Assembly: GCA_036390175.1 (NCBI GenBank)
Contig: DASWCG010000228.1
Span: forward strand, 1-7,870
Direction of reading: 5' to 3'
DNA from: DASQHY01 sp036390175
GTDB lineage: Bacteria; Acidobacteriota; Terriglobia; Acidiferrales; UBA7541
DNA length: 7,870 nt
Shown here: positions 6,144-7,870 of the stretch, in pieces
Numbering within the stretch: position 1 is the stretch's first letter
Layout of the letters: each line of letters opens with the position of its first letter
Translations under genes and position numbers: made by a program
Notes under the pieces: model-generated
Told to the model about the DNA's origin: nothing
What the model saw: the letters and a program-made list of their open reading frames with translations, nothing else
Databases searched by the model: none

Positions 6144-7691
6144 ATGAAACAGCGCGAATTGGCCTTCGCAGGTTTAGGATTGCTTCTGCTGCTTGCGGGA
6201 GCGGTCCTTTCGCGGCGCGGTGAAGTTTCCGCTGCCCAGACCGTCGTCGAAGCGGGCGGCTGCCGGCTGCCGCTCACGATTCTTCAGCCGTCTTCCGGCG
6301 ATTTCGCAGGTTCAGCTGTTGTATTTCACGGGATTTCCGCCAATCGTGGGTTGATGGACATTTACGGCGAACAGCTCGCCTCGGCGGGAATTCGCGTATT
6401 CCTCCCCGACCTGCCCGGACACGGGGACAACACGCAGCCCTTCTCGTTCGAACGCGCGGAGAAATGCGCCACACTCCTGGTTCTCCATTTGCAGAGCACA
6501 GGAGAAATTTCCCCCTCCAGTACGATCCTTGCCGGTCATTCCATGGGAGGAGCAATTGCCATTCGCATCGCAGACCATTTTCCCGCAGCGGGAACCCTGG
6601 CGATTTCACCGGCTCCCATGATCCCGACATTGGGAGTGCCTGCGGGGCTTCTATTTTTCTCGCTCCCGGCGAGGATTCCAGGAAATCTCCTGGTCTTGCG
6701 AGGCAGGCTCGAACCGGAATTCGCCGCCGAAGGAGATCAGGCGCTCATCAAGATTGCCAACCAAGGGCGCCTGGGATCAGGACTCGGGTCCGATTCCCTC
6801 ATTGGGCGCCCCGCTCAAGTCGTGCTCATTCCCGGAGCGACGCACACCGGCATACTCTTTGATCCCAGCACGTGGGACCAGAGTGTCGCGTGGGCGCGCG
6901 ACACCCTTCACCTGCCCCCGGGCCGCCGTCTTAAAGTACATGCGCCTGCTCTCGGCGGGCTGGTTGGCCTCGCGGGAATCTTCCTGCTTTTTCCTGTCGT
7001 AGCTGCGCTGTTGACGAAATGGCGCGTTCCTGTTGCCAAGGAGGCAGACACGTTCCCGCCAATAGGGAAAGTTCTCGCCCATTCGGTTGCCGCCTTCGCC
7101 CTCGGAGTTCTGGTGCTTCGTTTCTGGGTGCCTTTGCGGCCTGTTCGAATTCTAATGGGAGACTACCTGGCCAGCTTCCTCCTCTTGGGTGGTCTCTATC
7201 TCCTCCTCGTGTTTCGCGGACCGCCAAAAAAGGCACTCGCATTAAATGGGACATCCCTGCTCATCGGAGGAATACTTTCTTTCGCTCTGCTTCTTGGCGC
7301 AGGTGCGTGGCTCAACTGGCGGCTCGATGACGCCTGGATGAACGCCGCGCGCTGGGCGCGATTTGTCCCGTTGGCGTTTGCGTGCCTTCCGTACTTCGCG
7401 GCGGAAGAAGTTGCGATTGGGCCGCCGCGGCGAGAGCGCATGTGGGCGCGCTATCTTTTGTTCGCGGCGTTGCGAGCCCTGGCAGGGGCCGTCCTTGTAC
7501 TCGCGTTCCTCTTGCTTCACAGCGGACAATTGCTCATCATCCTTCTCGCCGTCTTCTTGGCGCTCATTTCGGTTTTTCAGCGGATCGGGATGGATTCCGT
7601 CCGCCGGTGCACTGGCTCCACGGCGGCAGCTGCGGTCTTTGGTGCTATACTGGCCGGTTGGTTTTTGGCGGCTGTGCTCCCGCTGACCTGA
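6144..7691 (+). CDS. Membrane-anchored alpha/beta hydrolase fused to a polytopic membrane domain
   Basis: A 515-residue protein in two parts. Residues 6-22 form an N-terminal membrane anchor or uncleaved signal. Residues about 35-257 are an alpha/beta hydrolase: HGISANRG at 62-69 supplies the HG oxyanion-hole motif, LPDLPGHGDN lies at 87-96, the nucleophile elbow GHSMGG at 131-136 has S133, and GATHTG at 231-236 has H234. The acid is probably E190 or E192 in LRGRLEPEF, where Asp is more usual. Residues about 268-513 hold seven to eight hydrophobic segments (about 270-291, 308-329, 340-357, 368-390, 404-420, 436-458, 461-477, 494-513). The charged links between them are mostly Arg/Lys-rich. 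With the anchor, the hydrolase part would face one side of the inner membrane, most likely the periplasm. The membrane part matches no family I can name. No Shine-Dalgarno precedes the ATG, yet this start gives the N-terminal anchor. The substrate is unknown; an esterase, lipase or peptidase role is possible. The gene is divergent from the mfd operon. Confidence 0.85.
   Translation: MKQRELAFAGLGLLLLLAGAVLSRRGEVSAAQTVVEAGGCRLPLTILQPSSGDFAGSAVVFHGISANRGLMDIYGEQLASAGIRVFLPDLPGHGDNTQPFSFERAEKCATLLVLHLQSTGEISPSSTILAGHSMGGAIAIRIADHFPAAGTLAISPAPMIPTLGVPAGLLFFSLPARIPGNLLVLRGRLEPEFAAEGDQALIKIANQGRLGSGLGSDSLIGRPAQVVLIPGATHTGILFDPSTWDQSVAWARDTLHLPPGRRLKVHAPALGGLVGLAGIFLLFPVVAALLTKWRVPVAKEADTFPPIGKVLAHSVAAFALGVLVLRFWVPLRPVRILMGDYLASFLLLGGLYLLLVFRGPPKKALALNGTSLLIGGILSFALLLGAGAWLNWRLDDAWMNAARWARFVPLAFACLPYFAAEEVAIGPPRRERMWARYLLFAALRALAGAVLVLAFLLLHSGQLLIILLAVFLALISVFQRIGMDSVRRCTGSTAAAAVFGAILAGWFLAAVLPLT
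7643..7651 (+). promoter_or_regulatory. Possible extended -10 promoter for the FAD oxidoreductase
   Basis: TGCTATACT inside the last codons of the hydrolase gene has the TGn extension and a -10 hexamer (TATACT) matching five of six consensus positions. Transcription would begin near 7658, about 90 bases before the ATG at 7748. The region 17 bases upstream (GCGGCA at 7623-7628) is only a weak -35. The alternative is simple read-through from the hydrolase gene. Confidence 0.25.
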
Positions 7692-7747
7692 GTCCCAGGG
7701 GCGCATCCATGCCGGAGAGAGGGCCGGCAACAGGATGAGACGTACGC

Positions 7748-7870
7748 ATGCGTGATATCGCCATTGTGGGTGGCGGCCCCTCGGGCTCGATTTGTGCGGA
7801 GCGGCTCGCCGGGGCCGGCTTCAACGTCACGCTATTTGACGAACACCTCGCCTGGGAAAAACCGTGCGGC
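7748..7870 (+). CDS. FAD-dependent oxidoreductase, geranylgeranyl-reductase type (5' fragment)
   Basis: Only the first 41 codons are inside the window. They read as a classical FAD-binding Rossmann start: IAIVGGGPSGS (4-14) has the GxGxxG-type loop (GGGPSG) that binds the ADP part of FAD, and VTLFDE (27-32) ends in the acidic residue that binds the adenosine ribose. KPCG (38-41) follows; this K-P-C-G step is common in the geranylgeranyl-reductase family, whose members saturate isoprenoid chains or act on related lipids and quinones. It also appears in some other group A flavin enzymes, so the subfamily is tentative. An in-frame TGA at 7736-7738 rules out a longer N-terminus. Shine-Dalgarno choices are GAGA at 7737-7740 or the more distant AGGA at 7732-7735. 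It starts 56 bases after the hydrolase stop, so the two may share a transcript. Confidence 0.8.
   Translation, partial: MRDIAIVGGGPSGSICAERLAGAGFNVTLFDEHLAWEKPCG

Noticed and set aside
7404..7431. Glu-Glu pair (E421, E422) at a membrane segment end in the hydrolase fusion, recalling the EExxxR motif of CPBP/Abi intramembrane proteases
   Set aside because: The Arg at the required spacing is absent (EEVAIG), and the later FxxxR/H and HxxxN/D motifs were not found in the remaining segments.
7692..7747. Possible terminator between the hydrolase and the FAD oxidoreductase
   Set aside because: No stem followed by a T-run is present in these 56 bases, so there is no support for an intrinsic terminator.
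7744..7753. Perfect 10-base palindrome ACGCATGCGT spanning the start codon of the FAD oxidoreductase
   Set aside because: It is short, has no second copy nearby and overlaps the coding start; chance is enough to explain it.
7735..7755. Alternative ATG at 7735-7737 just before the FAD oxidoreductase
   Set aside because: It is in another frame and stops after six codons; the ATG at 7748 opens directly into the FAD-binding motif.

Overview
The window looks like ordinary chromosomal DNA from a GC-rich, Gram-negative-type bacterium. It encodes a periplasmic SurA/PpiC-type chaperone and a nucleotidyltransferase related to ADP-heptose synthesis, both expected in an organism with an outer membrane. 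The protein style and gene set recall Acidobacteriota, but this is an inference from general resemblance; no marker gene in the window settles it. No tRNA, rRNA, CRISPR array, insertion sequence, integrase or phage gene was seen.

Layout: positions 1-6071 are filled almost without gaps by four genes on the minus strand. In transcription order they are an RfaE2/HldE-C-like nucleotidyltransferase (6071-5529), mfd for the transcription-repair coupling factor (5532-2050, overlapping the previous gene by 4 bases), a SurA-like parvulin chaperone (2028-940), and a YhaM-like HD-domain 3'-5' exoribonuclease (920 to the left edge, lacking only its C-terminal end). Junctions of -4, 21 and 19 bases argue for one operon. 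A 72-base divergent intergenic region (6072-6143) separates it from the plus strand. There a 515-residue protein joins an N-terminally anchored alpha/beta hydrolase to a polytopic membrane domain (6144-7691). It is followed after 56 bases by the first 41 codons of an FAD-dependent oxidoreductase of the geranylgeranyl-reductase type (7748 to the right edge).

How they fit: the minus-strand operon mixes envelope biogenesis (heptose activation, outer-membrane protein folding) with nucleic-acid maintenance (rescue of stalled RNA polymerase, RNA trimming). The plus-strand genes look like membrane or lipid-linked metabolism, but their substrates cannot be read from the sequence. I found no clear new defence or mobile system. 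The most unusual item is the hydrolase/membrane-domain fusion, followed by the altered active-site motifs of the RfaE2-like protein and a CxxC pair in the chaperone.
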